From Termitomyces sp. T153 (Eukaryota > Basidiomycota > Agaricomycetes > Agaricales > Lyophyllaceae), in contig JACKQL020000091.1 in the NCBI GenBank assembly GCA_018296165.2, positions 62,001 through 126,000 on the forward strand: a stretch of DNA of 64,000 nucleotides, in the 5' to 3' direction. The position numbers and the translations under genes are program-made. How positions within the stretch are numbered: position 1 is the stretch's first letter; every line of letters starts with the position of its first letter. A model generated the notes under the pieces. The model ran no database searches and was not told the origin of the DNA. It saw only the letters and a list, made by a program, of their open reading frames with translations. This document shows, in pieces, positions 10,267 to 21,149 of this stretch.

Positions 10267-11228
10267 TGGCAGGTTCTGCTGACCATGGAGGCTTAGCTTA
10301 ACTGGGCAAGTCCTTACTAGACAGATGCAATGTCCTGTGCTTATAACCTAGCACTCTGTGGGTGGTTCAGACTTCAGATACTTGTGAGGAAGCTAAGAGG
10401 AGTGGTCTGGGCAAGTCTAAGACCAAGCATATTAAACATTGGGCTTAGGTGGGCATCAGGTACAAGTCTATAAACAAGTGTATGGATTGTGGAGCAAGCA
10501 GAGGCTTTGTGAGTAATCGGAGTGGAGCCAGAGTTTGATGGAGGATCAATTGAGTATGATGGGCTCCAGGGCCAAGCATAGGGCAAGGTCCAGAGTTATT
10601 GTATGAATGTTTGATGAGTTGTAGTGTGTGCATGGAGTTTGTAATGACATCAGAGTGGAAAGGAACTTAGGAACAATAAGGAAACAGAGGTGGACAATAC
10701 AAGACAAAGTTGAGATGAGATGGAACTGAGAAAGAGATGGATTGGAGACTAAAGATAGAAACAGAGATGAGACCAGAAAACATAACAGAAAGAAACACAA
10801 GACACAGGTAACCAAGTAAAGCAATATCAAGACTGAGGTAACAGATGCTACTCTATGGATTATATACTAACTACTAGCCCTCCTCTGAGGGTTGAGGGTG
10901 TGGCAGCAGGGTTTGTCAGAGTTGCATGGGGTTGATGGGTGCTGGGTCTGATTGGATGGTGGACTGCAGTGATATTCTTATGGGAACTGATGGAGACATG
11001 GTCTGCCCTGTAGTTGTTGAAGAGCTCTGGAGGAGCTGTGTGGGTTGTAAGGATCAGCCAGTGATGTATGCCTGGGCTAGGAGACATGTCAGAGAGGCCT
11101 GGGGTCTTGTAGGGAGGGGGGAGGGGGATCTGAGGAGGCTCACAGGGGATGCACTAGGATTTTCCAGGAAGTTGTTGGGGTTTGCTAAGAAAGCATCAGA
11201 GTTAGCTGGGATGGGCACCATAGGTTAG
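10267..11228 (-). mobile_element. LTR-A2, truncated
   Basis: Minus-oriented copy of the Gypsy-1 LTR. The 3' tip is at 10267 (TGCCA instead of TGACA), and the match to LTR-A1 continues to about 11228, where it stops inside the U3 and joins integrase sequence. The TATA and start-site block (AGTCTTGATATT on minus, near 10836-10825) is intact. No PBS follows the 3' tip, only KDZ sequence, so this was a 3' or solo LTR. The 5' about 150 bp are missing. Confidence 0.75.
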
Positions 11229-11229
11229 C

Positions 11230-11431
11230 AAAGGCTGGGCCTACTACCCACAGTCCAATGGCCAGACCAAATGTGTGAATCAGGAGCTCAAGCAGTACTT
11301 CTGCCTCTTCTGCAATGAGCACTAGAATGACTGGGATGAACTCCTCCCCAGTGTCAAGTTCCAGTACAACAACCATGTTCACATGGCCACCCAGTTTCAC
11401 CCTTCTTTCTGAACACTGGATGTTACCTGTG
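11230..11431 (+). pseudogene. Integrase fragment
   Basis: Short plus-strand scrap with Tyr-Tyr-Pro-Gln-Ser-Asn-Gly-Gln-Thr, Asn-Gln-Glu-Leu-Lys-Gln-Tyr, Asp-Trp-Asp-Glu-Leu-Leu-Pro and Phe-Gln-Tyr-Asn-Asn-His-Val-His. This is the segment around the catalytic Glu of Gypsy integrases (here the Glu position reads Lys or Cys). One in-frame stop. It is sandwiched between LTR-A2 (minus) and the start of LTR-A3 (plus). Confidence 0.75.
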
Positions 11432-12560
11432 TGTCACGACCCATTCCCAGAACTCCTTCCCAAGCTGCCTTGCTTCCCTGGAGTTCCCACTTTGATTCCT
11501 CCAACCTTTGTTCACCCACAACACTTACCCCAGCTAACTCTGTCACTTCTCCAGCAAACCCTGATGGCCCCCTGGATAACTCCAATGCATTTCCCTGCAG
11601 ACCTTAATGCTTCCTCTTCCTCTCCTGAGCCCCTGGAACCATCCTCCACTGTTCCTGATGCTGGTGTACATCATTAGTTTGTCACCCTGACTTACTTGAT
11701 CAGCTCTGGAGCATCACAATGACCCCAGGATGGCCTGCATCCCCAGCTGATCCTATTATGATCCTATCAGTATATCACCACAGCCTTCCCCTTGATCACA
11801 ACTGACACCCATTGACTCCACATGACTCCAAGAAGCCCTGCTGCCAGACCTGCTATCCCCAGAGAGCTGTTCCAGTAGTTAGTATACAAGATGTAGAGTA
11901 ACATCCTGTACTCTAGTCTTAATATTGCTTTACCTGATGTGTTTCTGATTGTCTGATTGTCTGTTTTTGTGTCTTCTGTTATGTTTTCCCTCTTCCCAGT
12001 CTCCCAGTCTTATCTTGTCTCTATCTCCATTATCATCTCATTATTGTTTTGTATCTCTGTTTTAATCTATTTCCATTCTTGTCTCAGTCTTGCCTTGACT
12101 CCATCTTGTCTTGTGCAACTCTGTTTCCTTTATTGTGTTCAAATCCTTTCAACTCTAATACTGTTACAAACTCTGTACTTAGAATTAAGAATCTCAAACA
12201 TTCATAAATCAACTCTGGACCTTGCTATTTGCTTGGCTTCAAAACCCATCAACATCTATTGATCTCCCATCAACCCCCAGCCCACTCTCATCACTTGTGT
12301 AGCCCCATTTGCCCTGCATCATCAATACTTGCCCCAGACTTGTTCCTGGAACTTCCCTGAGCCCAACCCTTCCTTGTACCTTGTCTTAGACTTCCCTGGA
12401 CAACTTCAGACTTGCTTGGACCACTCCCTTTGACTTATTCTCACAAGTATCTGAAGTCCAGACCTCTCCAAAGTGCTAGGTTATCAGTGCAGGACATTGC
12501 ATCTGCCTAATAAGGACTTGCCCAGTTAAGCTGAGCCCCCATGGTCAGCAGAACCTGATA
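11432..12560 (+). mobile_element. LTR-A3
   Basis: Plus-oriented 1129-bp LTR beginning TGTCACGACCC and ending CCTGATA. The start-site block AGTCTTAATATT lies at 11915-11926 and the TATA-like box (TATACAAG) about 30 nt before it. It retains the CpG in TGTCACGACCC that is TG or CA in most other copies. The PBS follows directly, so it acts as a 5' LTR. The sequence after it belongs to the element-B type leader rather than to Gypsy-1 gag. Confidence 0.8.
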
Positions 12561-12561
12561 T

Positions 12562-12573
12562 AATATCAAGACT
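12562..12573 (+). promoter_or_regulatory. Self-priming PBS after LTR-A3
   Basis: AATATCAAGACT, complementary to the LTR block at 11915-11926 with one A-C mismatch. The mismatch is explained by a G-to-A change in this LTR copy (TTAATATT instead of TTGATATT). Confidence 0.65.
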
Positions 12574-13840
12574 CCCCCTTATTCCATTCTCAATGTCTGC
12601 AATCAACTCTGCATATACTCCTGCCAGAAGTCTCAATGTCTATGGTTGGCTCATGCCTGAGACCCATTATGATTCATTTTGCCTTGCCCTGATTGCCAAG
12701 ACACACTGAATTGCAGATCCAATGTCAATGCCCCCTCTGCTTCAGTCAAACCCCCACACAATGGCTCTTTCCATAGAGACCCTCCCAGTTCAACTCCCAT
12801 TTTGTCACTTTCACACCACCCCCTCCTGCACTTCTCTCCCCTCTTCTGCCAGCTCCACCTTATACGAAGGTCAACCATGACACCACCAACCCCATATTCA
12901 ACCAATCTCTGGTGATAATCAATCAATTGCTCAATAACTTCTCCAGCATCTCACCAACACCATCCTCCCCAGGTTTCCCCACAATAATACAAACCTCCAC
13001 CAGAGACAATCACTCCCTGCATAAAGAACAAGTTATCCTTGCCACCAACAGACAACAATGAGATCTCTGACCACCAGCCACCTGATCAAGCCCCTCCACC
13101 CTTCATTGCTGACTTCCCCTGGCTCTGCCAACCAAACCCTGAACCCACTGGCCCAACTTCATTCCAACCAGAATGACTACACAGCTCTAGACCAGTTCCC
13201 TTCAATGCCACACCTCCTTCCAAGGATTGAGAAAACAATATTGACTTCTCTTGGACTCCCCCCCCCCCCTCCTACAGCTCCATCAAGGTCTGCATGTCAC
13301 TAATATCCAACTTGATGAATCTCCAACAGAGCCCCCTCTGCCCATGTCAATAGCACAAGCCTCTGATGTTTTCCCAGCAAACAATTCAGACTCTTTGTGC
13401 CTCCATCAACCAATCCCCAGGACATCAACTCTCCAAAACAAGCCCACTGTTATTGGAATCAACTCATGACCCTGACAACCCCCCTTCCCCAAAGAATGAA
13501 TCAAGATTCCATGACCAGCACCCCACCACCAACCTCAAACCCAACCTCCAGAATCAGCTAGGACTACTCTGGTTATCTGGCCATTGATCCCACCCAACAT
13601 CTGAATGGACAAGCTCCACAACAAAATCCCTAAGCATGGATACAACTCCTGCTAACCCCCTCTCCCTCCCCCTCCAGTTCCCTAGGGCTCTGACACCTCT
13701 GACCCAACTCCAGCAACTCCAGAGCCAACCAAAAGAATTTCCAAACATTAAGACAGCAAAGAAAGGAAGAAAAACACACCTCCACCTCAGCCTCCTTTAA
13801 TGCTTCAGTCAAGTAAAGGGGAACAAATATACTGACTGAA
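12574..13840 (+). mobile_element. 5' internal region of an LTR-A/B element, product unknown
   Basis: Pro/Ser/Thr-rich, C-rich sequence that resembles 23596-24520 of element B. Both have the Met-Pro-Glu-like leader, the 'catgcctgag' block, the Cys/Pro-rich middle and the 'caagaaaggaa' end. No Gag, protease or RT motif is visible and all frames contain stops. The similarity to element B stops near 13840. It could be a decayed leader or a Gag too diverged to recognise. Confidence 0.5.
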
Positions 13841-14178
13841 CCAAGTGTGTCTGGGTCTCTTAGAGTGTGAAGGTGATTAGGGAGATCAATGGGGAGGAGG
13901 GGATCTACAACAACCATGATTGCTGAAAGGTCAGTTCTCTTTTCACTTATATTTCTTCACTCTTCTCATATACCACAGGCAGATAAATTGAACAAGGGCA
14001 AGAAAAACTAGTCAATTGTACTGACTGAACATTGAGAGTTGTGTAGTGTAATTCACTGTGAAAGATTGTTCCTTTTGTTATTTGCATAAGTTTATTAATC
14101 TAAGCTTTTAATTCTTTTCTGTTTCTCAATTTACCACAAGCTATTTCTCCAGGGGTACAGCCAAATGTGTTCTGCGTC
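13841..14178. other. No gene recognised
   Basis: AT-richer sequence without coding or repeat signal that I can identify. The TE-like C-rich composition ends at about 13840. Confidence 0.5.
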
Positions 14179-14583
14179 TTATGACATAATCTCATGAGGT
14201 GTGTTTCTTCTCCTAGAACTCAATCTGTCTTGTTGCTCACATGCATCACCAAAGGTGCTATGCCTTGTGATTGCAGAGGAGGGCACACAGTCATTATATG
14301 GAGGCCTGCTATCAACTGTCTGAGCAGGCATTACTCCCGCACCACCATACCTGCCAATGAACTGTTGCATCATTGTTGGATTCATTCTCCATGGGTTAGC
14401 ATTTGCATTTGCTCCTGCAGTCCTATCAGCTCCTGTTACACCCCACATGAATGGATTGAACACCAGTGGTCCTGCTTTTGTTTTTCCACTTCTCAAGCAG
14501 CCTACAATAAGGCATAGCCTCTTGGTATGCCAACTATGGAGCAATAGCAGCAACTCTGGTTGGCTTGGGATCACATCACACAA
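14179..14583 (-). CDS. Hypothetical ORF, 134 codons
   Basis: An uninterrupted minus-strand frame in an otherwise stop-rich area. The predicted product has a Gly/Ala/Asn-rich middle (Gly-Ala-Asn-Ala-Asn-Ala-Asn) and an Arg/Ser-rich C-terminus (Ser-Ser-Arg-Arg-Arg-Asn). I do not recognise it. It may be an exon of a decayed host gene, or chance; the opposite strand is also open for part of the stretch, which weakens the call. Confidence 0.25.
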   Translation of the reverse strand: MCDVIPSQPELLLLLHSWHTKRLCLIVGCLRSGKTKAGPLVFNPFMWGVTGADRTAGANANANPWRMNPTMMQQFIGRYGGAGVMPAQTVDSRPPYNDCVPSSAITRHSTFGDACEQQDRLSSRRRNTPHEIMS

Positions 14584-14829
14584 AGAATGATTCCCTTGTT
14601 AATGCTTTTCAGAAGCCCATTAACTTGCATCATATTTGCTTTGGGCATGGGGAGCATTATGCCTGTTCATTGCATTGGCCTTCCTGAAATGTCCATAGTA
14701 GATTGTTGGTGAGCTAATTTGGCAAGCAAAACATGTTCAAGAGGTTATCAAAGCACCACAATTAGTGCTGGCACAACTCAGTACCAACCTTTGCTTGATA
14801 TTCTACATACCAGCCAAGATGCACCTCAA

Positions 14830-16970
14830 CTACCAGAACCTTTATCTATGATGCCATCAGGTGACCTCAAGTTTGGCTCTGTTTGATCTATCCTTTGTGA
14901 CTCCAAGATGCCTGGTAGTGGCCAGAACATATGGTTCTTTTCTTGAGATGCATACAAGGTCATTAGCCTGGATCAATCCACAGAGACCAAGTTCCAATCT
15001 ATTATATTGTCATTGCTTGAGCCATCACCATCAGCTGCCTCTCAAGGACCCCTGTTTGACCATCTTCAAACAAGTCAAAAGCTCTCTGGGACATTTCCCA
15101 TAACTTGGACTTCAACATTTGATAAGGCTACCTTCCCTAGCATCACAGAGGTTTTCTCTTCAATGAGCACTTCTGACATGCCATCTCTGAAAGAACAAAC
15201 CCAATTTCTTGAGTTGACAAATTTCATGTTCCCCATCCCCCCTTTCTGATTTCAATGACCCTAACATGTCACAGGCTCTTGACCTTCCTAAGGTACTGCC
15301 AGGCCTTGGCTTCAATGTCTCAGAGCCTTTGCTAGATAATGCAACCAACATATCTATAACTGATGATGGCTATAATAAACATGGCAAAGACTTCAAGCCT
15401 TCTAGTGTAGCTACTTCAATCCCTTTCAAAGACAAGAGCAAAGCAAGGGCTATAGACATACCTGTTGACCAAGTTCCAATCTTGAATGCTATTGATGAGG
15501 GTATTTTCCACTTGCAAGACAGATCCACCCATATCCCTTTTGGCCTCCATGAATGTAGCAACTTGTTCAGCTTTGGTCAGATGGTCTTTCACTCTATCAA
15601 TGCTGCCAGCCCTAAGGCTGGAGCTTCTTCAGATTTGCCTGCTTCTAACTTGAAGGTGTCAGATGGGGCCAACTGGTCTGCTTGAAGTTGTGTGCTCAGT
15701 GATACTGTCTTCCAATCAATGATGCAATCCCCCCCACCTAAGCACCCAAAGCCAATATAAATGATGAGTACCTCATGGTCTACTCAAATCCTGAGCTGCC
15801 TGACCTGTTCTCTGCAAATGTGACAACATATTATACTCCTCAAACCATGATTCCTGTCACACTGCCACAGGGTGCCCCTTAGCATGTCTGCAAAATGTTA
15901 AAAGATAAAAACCTTATTTTTTCACTCCAGACTCAGCTGGTGCTCCAGACAGAGCTGTGCCAGTGATATGAGACCAACCTTTGGTTATGTGACAAGTTGG
16001 TGGAGATTTCTGGCAGAAAACTGAGTGACATCAAGAAGGAGGACTTAAAGAGGAGAAGTATATTTAGAACTCAGAAGAAGAAGGTCCAGGAGCTCAAGAG
16101 GGCTTGTCAGTATCTTGAGGAGGTAGAGGGATTGAGGCAGAACAGTATGGAGTGCAGCATTATGGATGAGGTGAGTGAAGTTGAATTTGGAGGCAGACCT
16201 CAACAATATGAAAGTCCAGCAGAAGGTGAGGGAACAAGAGTATCATGTCTTGAAGGCTGATTTAGATGTCCAGTGGGAGCACACTGAGAAGATGTCTGAG
16301 AGGACAACAGTGCTTGAGAAGAGGGCTGCTAGCCTGAAAGAGGAATGCAATGCTCTCAATCACAATATCAAAGAGTTCAAACATAAGATGATTGTTGTAA
16401 AGACTGAAGCAAACAATAACAAGGGTAAGAAGACCCAGCTCAAAGCTCAACTCCAAGAGGTGTGGGATCACAAAGAAGAACTTGAGAGGGAAAGGGCAAA
16501 GGTGAGTTTCATACCTCCCTTGTTACAAGGTTCTGATTGTTAGTGTTTTAGCTCAAAGGTCAACTCCAACAAGAATGGGATCACTCTGATGAGTTGTCCC
16601 ACACATTGCAGGAGCATGCAGATTGCATTTCTCAATTTGACCAAGAATGTCAGTTTTCACAAAAAAATGTGTCCTGCCTCAAAGAGAAGCTTTGTCAACA
16701 TGACAAGGAAGAGAATGACTACTCATAGCAGGTAAAGCAATGCAAGGCTGACATTGAGGAGCTCCATGAGGAGATGAGCAATCTTTGCAGGGAGCACACA
16801 TGTACAATTGATGAACTTAAGCATGCTCTTGAGGAGGTCTCAATACAGGAGAGTGGAGCCCAGGCCCAGGTGGAGAATCTGGTGTGTCAACAAGTGACTT
16901 TCAACATCAAGTTGAAAACTTCAGCCAACAAGGTTAATACTTTAAAGAAGGAGATTGAGTGTGAATAAGG
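14830..16970 (+). pseudogene. Coiled-coil protein pseudogene (multi-exon)
   Basis: A long plus-strand stretch of collinear open segments. 15000-15250 and 15266-15685 are Ser/Pro-rich. At 15780-15890 come Asn-Pro-Glu-Leu-Pro-Asp-Leu-Phe and Tyr-Tyr-Thr-Pro-Gln-Thr-Met-Ile-Pro. At 15915-16970 lies a heptad-rich coiled coil with Leu-Gln-Thr-Glu-Leu-Cys and Lys-Lys-Val-Gln-Glu-Leu-Lys-Arg-Ala-Cys. A donor-like GTGAGT (16502) and acceptor TTTTAG (about 16550) separate two coiled-coil exons. A frameshift near 16170 and stops near 15970 and 16726 show decay. The pattern resembles a large coiled-coil protein common in Agaricomycetes whose function I cannot name. It is not TE-like in composition and could be a captured or relict host gene. 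Confidence 0.45.
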
Positions 16971-16999
16971 AAGTCAAGCTTGTACAGCTGAACAAACAG

Positions 17000-18520
17000 C
17001 ATCAGTGAGATAAAGAAGATCTGGAGGGCATGAATTTTTCTCTTAGTAACACCTGGTACTCATTGACCTGTGATTCAGCTCAAGTGCAACCTTGGTGTTT
17101 GTGGTACAGCTGCAGTGGAGATCTGTGCAAACCTGTGCACTTGCATTGTAAGTTGCTCACCATTGTGTTGATGGATAGCCTCAAGAGAGCATGGGCACAT
17201 GAATGAAAAGATGGAAGAGGAGAGGTGGAAAATGATGTACATAATCTCCCACTCAAAGTTTGTGCTAGCATTAGTATGGGCTTTTACTACTTCAGAATCT
17301 TGCAGATGCTGACAGTTAGTCTGGTTTGGGGTCATTGGGGCCAGAGTTTTATGGCAGAAAAGCAAGTGTGCACAGCAAGAGCAGTGTGCAGAGAACATCT
17401 GAGAAAACAACTGGTGGTGGGCTTGGGGCATGGAAAGTGAATGAAGAGATTTGGGCTAGCATTAGTGTTGTTGTTGATTCTGAGGAGGACATCCTACTGC
17501 TCATCAGTATCTGGAGTTAGGGTGTCCAAACAATCACAAATGCACATTTTTTCTCATAACCCCATCACAATGTCAACTCTTCAGCTCAAATATACCAGCA
17601 CAGAGCTGACCACAATGCCAAACTTGGAGATCCTGTATGATAACATCTGCCTTGGGTCCACTATTTCCATCCATCTGTCACTGGTCAGAGTTGAGATTTT
17701 TCTATAATTACACAGTATTTACAAGCTTCAGGCTTGCAAGTCTCTGTCTTGTGTTGCCAAACTGGAGTGCAACAACAACCAACTGAGCCTCAACCAGACA
17801 CAGGAACTCATTGTTGTTGACAAACCACCCTCAACAATGCTGTCCAACCAATCAAGCATCAACCAGACATGCACAACAACACTGTCTCAGGTAGTTGCAC
17901 AGTGCTTTGGCCACACAAAATCTTGATCTGCTTGTTACCAACTGTATAGCATTCTGTGTGCTGTCCATGGCCAGCAAATTCAAATTTGAGAGGATTGTAG
18001 ATCAGATTGATTTTGGTGATTTTCTTTGTAAGTCAATGCCCTGTCTGTCCTGTTGATTTAGCCCTCATTTTTCTTGACTTAAGTTGTTGTCATCCTGTTT
18101 CTTGGAAGGTCTAGAATTTTGTACTATATGTTACAGACTCAGTACTGCATATCAAGCATCTTGATGAGCAAATTGACAGTCACATGCTGAGCAATGCAAC
18201 ATGTGTTTCTATAGATTGTTTCTGTATAATATTAGAACATTTTTTTACTGCATGTTTCTTGAGAAGTATTGCAAGTTCTACTGACATGTGTTTCTTGAGA
18301 AGAACAAAGAGTGTTTCTCAAGATACAACACTAAGAACATGACAAAGGTTTTTTGAGCAACATGTGCTGAAACATATCATGTGTTTCTCAAGGAAATCAA
18401 TGAGAACATTTCAAATATTTTGAGTATTTTTTCTTTGGATAAAATATGGGAAAATTCATCATTCTACAAAAGAAACATTAAGAGAATATTTGACATATTT
18501 CCTGAATTTTTCTGACACAA
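17000..18520. other. Intergenic, AT-rich; short repeated motif
   Basis: No coding region is convincing. A possible small exon at about 17968-18028 starts with ATG and ends before GTAAGT (residues Phe-Glu-Arg-Ile-Val-Asp-Gln-Ile-Asp-Phe), which may be the tail of the gene to the left. Between about 18200 and 18400 the motif TGTTTCTTGAGAAG or its near-inverse TGTTTCTCAAG occurs about four times. Confidence 0.35.
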
Positions 18521-18523
18521 TAT

Positions 18524-19340
18524 TTAGCATGTTTCCTGAAGTGTGTCATCCTGAGGACCCAATGGATCATCAAGGGGAGGATCCAATTGCTCCGCTGGTT
18601 GATGTTGAGCAGGATCAACATATTCCAAGTCATCCTCAAAAGGTATATCATTCTGAGGACCTAAATTGTTGAAATCCTCTTCCAGATCAGCTTTATGTTG
18701 TTGTTCCCAGCCTTGAAGGAATCTTTGAGCCATAGCTGCATTCAAAGGCCTATGTTCAGGATTCACATCAATATGCTATTGAACTTTGTTCATTAAAGTA
18801 GCATTTTGAAGTAGTCTTGTACTGACCTCTGCTCTGAATAGCTCTTCTTCCTGTCTTGCTCTCTCCTGTCTTTCCTGGCTCAAAATAGCTGATGTATGCT
18901 GCCTGTCCTGCTTTTATCTCAGCCTTTGTTGCTATTCTAATACAGCCAATGCCTGTTCATGTCTGATCTGGTAGTTTCCCATCTCCTGAGCAACATCAGG
19001 AGCAGGGGGAGGTGGAACAGGTCTAATTCTTCTAAGTGCAGAAACAGGTAGAAGAGGCACCATTTTGGGTATAGGATGCTGTAAAGGAGCATCCCATTCT
19101 TCAGGCAAAATAGTTTGAGGAATGATCACTGTAGGTTAAGCAATAGTGGGCTGATTGAGCTTATTGTCCCTTCCATGTACAGCAGATAGAGATGGCATGA
19201 TGATGGGCATAGAATTTTGCATAGGAACTTTTCTCACTCTTCCAAGTGGAGGAGCAGGTGGAGGAGGTACCATTCTAGGAATGAGATTCTGTAAAGGAGC
19301 ATCCCATCCTTTAGCAAAGGGGAGGGGCCCAGCATGATAT
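18524..19340 (-). pseudogene. Helitron N-terminal fragment 1
   Basis: Minus-strand remnant homologous to 50700-51717. It has the repeated module with Ile-Pro-Gln-Thr-Ile-Leu-Pro-Glu-Glu-Trp-Asp-Ala-Pro-Leu-Gln near 19110 and an earlier, damaged module near 19300. Then come Ser-Ala-Leu-Arg-Arg-Ile-Arg-Pro near 19030 and the acidic segment Leu-Glu-Glu-Asp-Phe-Asn-Asn-Leu-Gly-Pro-Gln-Asn-Asp with Asp-Leu-Glu-Tyr-Val-Asp-Pro-Ala-Gln-His near 18690-18600. It ends before the Cys-Pro-His-Cys part that identifies the other copy as a Helitron. It is fused at about 19340 to a Gypsy protease. Confidence 0.6.
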
Positions 19341-19740
19341 GCATTGATGGTGGCATGCTCTCAAACTTGGGACCAGCACTCCTCCCTATCCTCTGTAGCA
19401 CAGGTGGAGCACTTCTGGGAGCATCTGCTCATGGTTACCTCTTCTTTGGTCCAATTGATCTTAGGGTTGTGCTTGCAGAGCCATGTGAAACCAAGGATCA
19501 TGTCCTGCCTACCCAGGCTAGTGATGGCAAACATGGCACACTCTGTGTGGTTCCAATAGTGGAGGACCAGATCAACCACAGAGTCAAAGGTGCATGCTTT
19601 GTTAGGCATTCTGTTGATATTGTAGACTGGAATGGGCTTGTGGAGGGGTTGTGTGGTCAGGCTATGGTATTTGACAAACTCTGAGTCCAGAAATAGCCCA
19701 ATTGCTCTGCAATCCAGAGGAGCTGTGACCCCACAGGTTT
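19341..19740 (-). pseudogene. Gypsy-3 protease fragment
   Basis: Minus-strand protease block. The active-site region reads Leu-Asp-Cys-Arg-Ala-Ile-Gly-Leu-Phe-Leu-Asp near 19705-19675, consistent with a decayed DSGATGLFLD. Then come Pro-Ile-Pro-Val-Tyr-Asn-Ile-Asn, His-Thr-Glu-Cys-Ala-Met-Phe, Leu-Gly-Phe-Thr-Trp-Leu and a Cys-rich tail (Arg-Cys-Ser-Gln-Lys-Cys-Ser-Thr-Cys). The 82-codon open frame 19609-19361 covers most of it. It is a different protease type from Gypsy-1. It matches the family whose gag is at 48780-49888 and whose pol is at 33017-35740 only by inference, because the pieces are not contiguous. Confidence 0.65.
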
Positions 19741-20115
19741 GCTAGGTGTCCATCATCTCAATCTCCACATCAAGATGCAGGGAGTTAGCAGATGGGCCAG
19801 AAGCCATCATGTACTGTTGGGGCATTGGATGCACCCAGGCAGAGCTGTGCTGACAGACCTTTGGAGGTGTTAGGGAGCTTGGTGGGGGCTCCAGAGTGTT
19901 TGTATGTTTGGAGGGGAGTGTTGAGGTTCCTCTGTCTCAGAATGAATTTTCTATCAACAGACATGAGAACCTATTAGCACCCAGCAATGGAGGTGTACAC
20001 CTTATCCATTGCTCAACTAAAAGTCCTCCTCCAACTCTGGGGGTGAGGTGCATGTACTGATCTCCTCTGGAGTCAACTCCAGCATAGGCTTGTCCAGCAA
20101 CAAAGCTCTGGCAGT
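19741..20115 (-). other. Unassigned, probably upstream Gypsy-3 gag/pro sequence
   Basis: Continues the minus orientation of the protease but no motif can be named. It ends where LTR-A4 begins. Confidence 0.3.
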
Positions 20116-21136
20116 TATCACAACCCACTTGTTCCCAGCCTGCTTGCTTCCCCAGAGCCCCTCCCCCAATGCCTCATCAAAGCCCCCAACCACCAAACAC
20201 CCTCTGCAGCCATCCCAAGTAACTACAACATTTCTCTGGTAAACCCCAACAGCCCCCTAGCTAACTCCAATAACCTTCTCTGCAGCCATCAACACTTTTA
20301 TTGACTTTTCTGAGCCCCTGGAACCCTCCCCCACTATTTCTGCCCCTGTTGTGCATCTCCAGCTCACCACCCTGGCTCACCCAACCTGCTCCAGAGCATC
20401 ATGACAACTCTGGAGCAGCCCACATCCCCAGCTGATCCCATCACAATGTTGCTGCAGCCCACTCCTTGATTGTACCCAATACCCATCAACTTTGTGCAGC
20501 TCTGTTGAGCCCTGCCACCATAGCCACTGTCCTCTGGAGCTATCCAGTAGTCAGTATATAAGTCATAGAGTAGCTCCTTGTACTCTAGTCTTGATATTGC
20601 ATTAACTGGTTACTTGTGTCTCATGTTTCTTCTGTCTCTGTTTCTAGTTTTAGTCTTGAATCTATCTCTTTTTTTAGTCTCATCTTGATTGTCTCTATCT
20701 CCTTTGTTCCTAAGTTCCTTTCAACTCTGATGTCAGTACAAACTCTGCACACACACTACAACCCCCCTAAACATTCTTACAACAACTCTGGACCTCACTT
20801 CATGCTTGGCCCCAGAACCCATCAAGTCTTGATCAACTCTCTGTTCAACTCCAGCTCCACCCCCATCACTTGCAAAGCCTCTGTGTACTCCACAATCTAT
20901 TGGTGTGCCTATGAACTTGTACCTAACACCCATCTAAGCCAACATCTAATATACTTGGTCTTAGACCTCCCCAGACCACTCTAGACTTGCTAAGATCACT
21001 CCCCTTAGCTTCTCCTCACAAGTCCCTACACTCCACACAAACCCTGGAGTGCTAGATTATAAGTGCAAGACATTGCATCTGTCTAGTAAGGACTTGCCCA
21101 GTGTAGCTGAGCCACCATAGTCAGCAGAACCTAACA
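20116..21136 (+). mobile_element. LTR-A4, 5' LTR of the nested Gypsy-1 copy
   Basis: Plus-oriented 1021-bp LTR, start TATCACAACCC (decayed TGTCACGACCC), end CCTAACA. TATATAAG is at 20555-20562 and the start-site block AGTCTTGATATT at 20587-20598. The PBS and Gypsy-1 gag follow. This LTR heads the copy that continues at 21150-22445, 30001-32459 and 35784-36931. Confidence 0.85.
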
Positions 21137-21137
21137 T

Positions 21138-21149
21138 AATATCAAGACT
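21138..21149 (+). promoter_or_regulatory. Self-priming PBS after LTR-A4
   Basis: AATATCAAGACT begins 1 nt after the LTR end and pairs over all 12 nt with AGTCTTGATATT at 20587-20598 in the same LTR. Bases beyond the 12-mer do not pair, so the complement is precisely bounded. Confidence 0.8.

Noticed and set aside
11230..12560. Integrase fragment and LTR-A3 as parts of one element
   Set aside because: No polypurine tract precedes LTR-A3 and a PBS follows it, so LTR-A3 is a 5' LTR that more likely inserted next to or into the integrase scrap.
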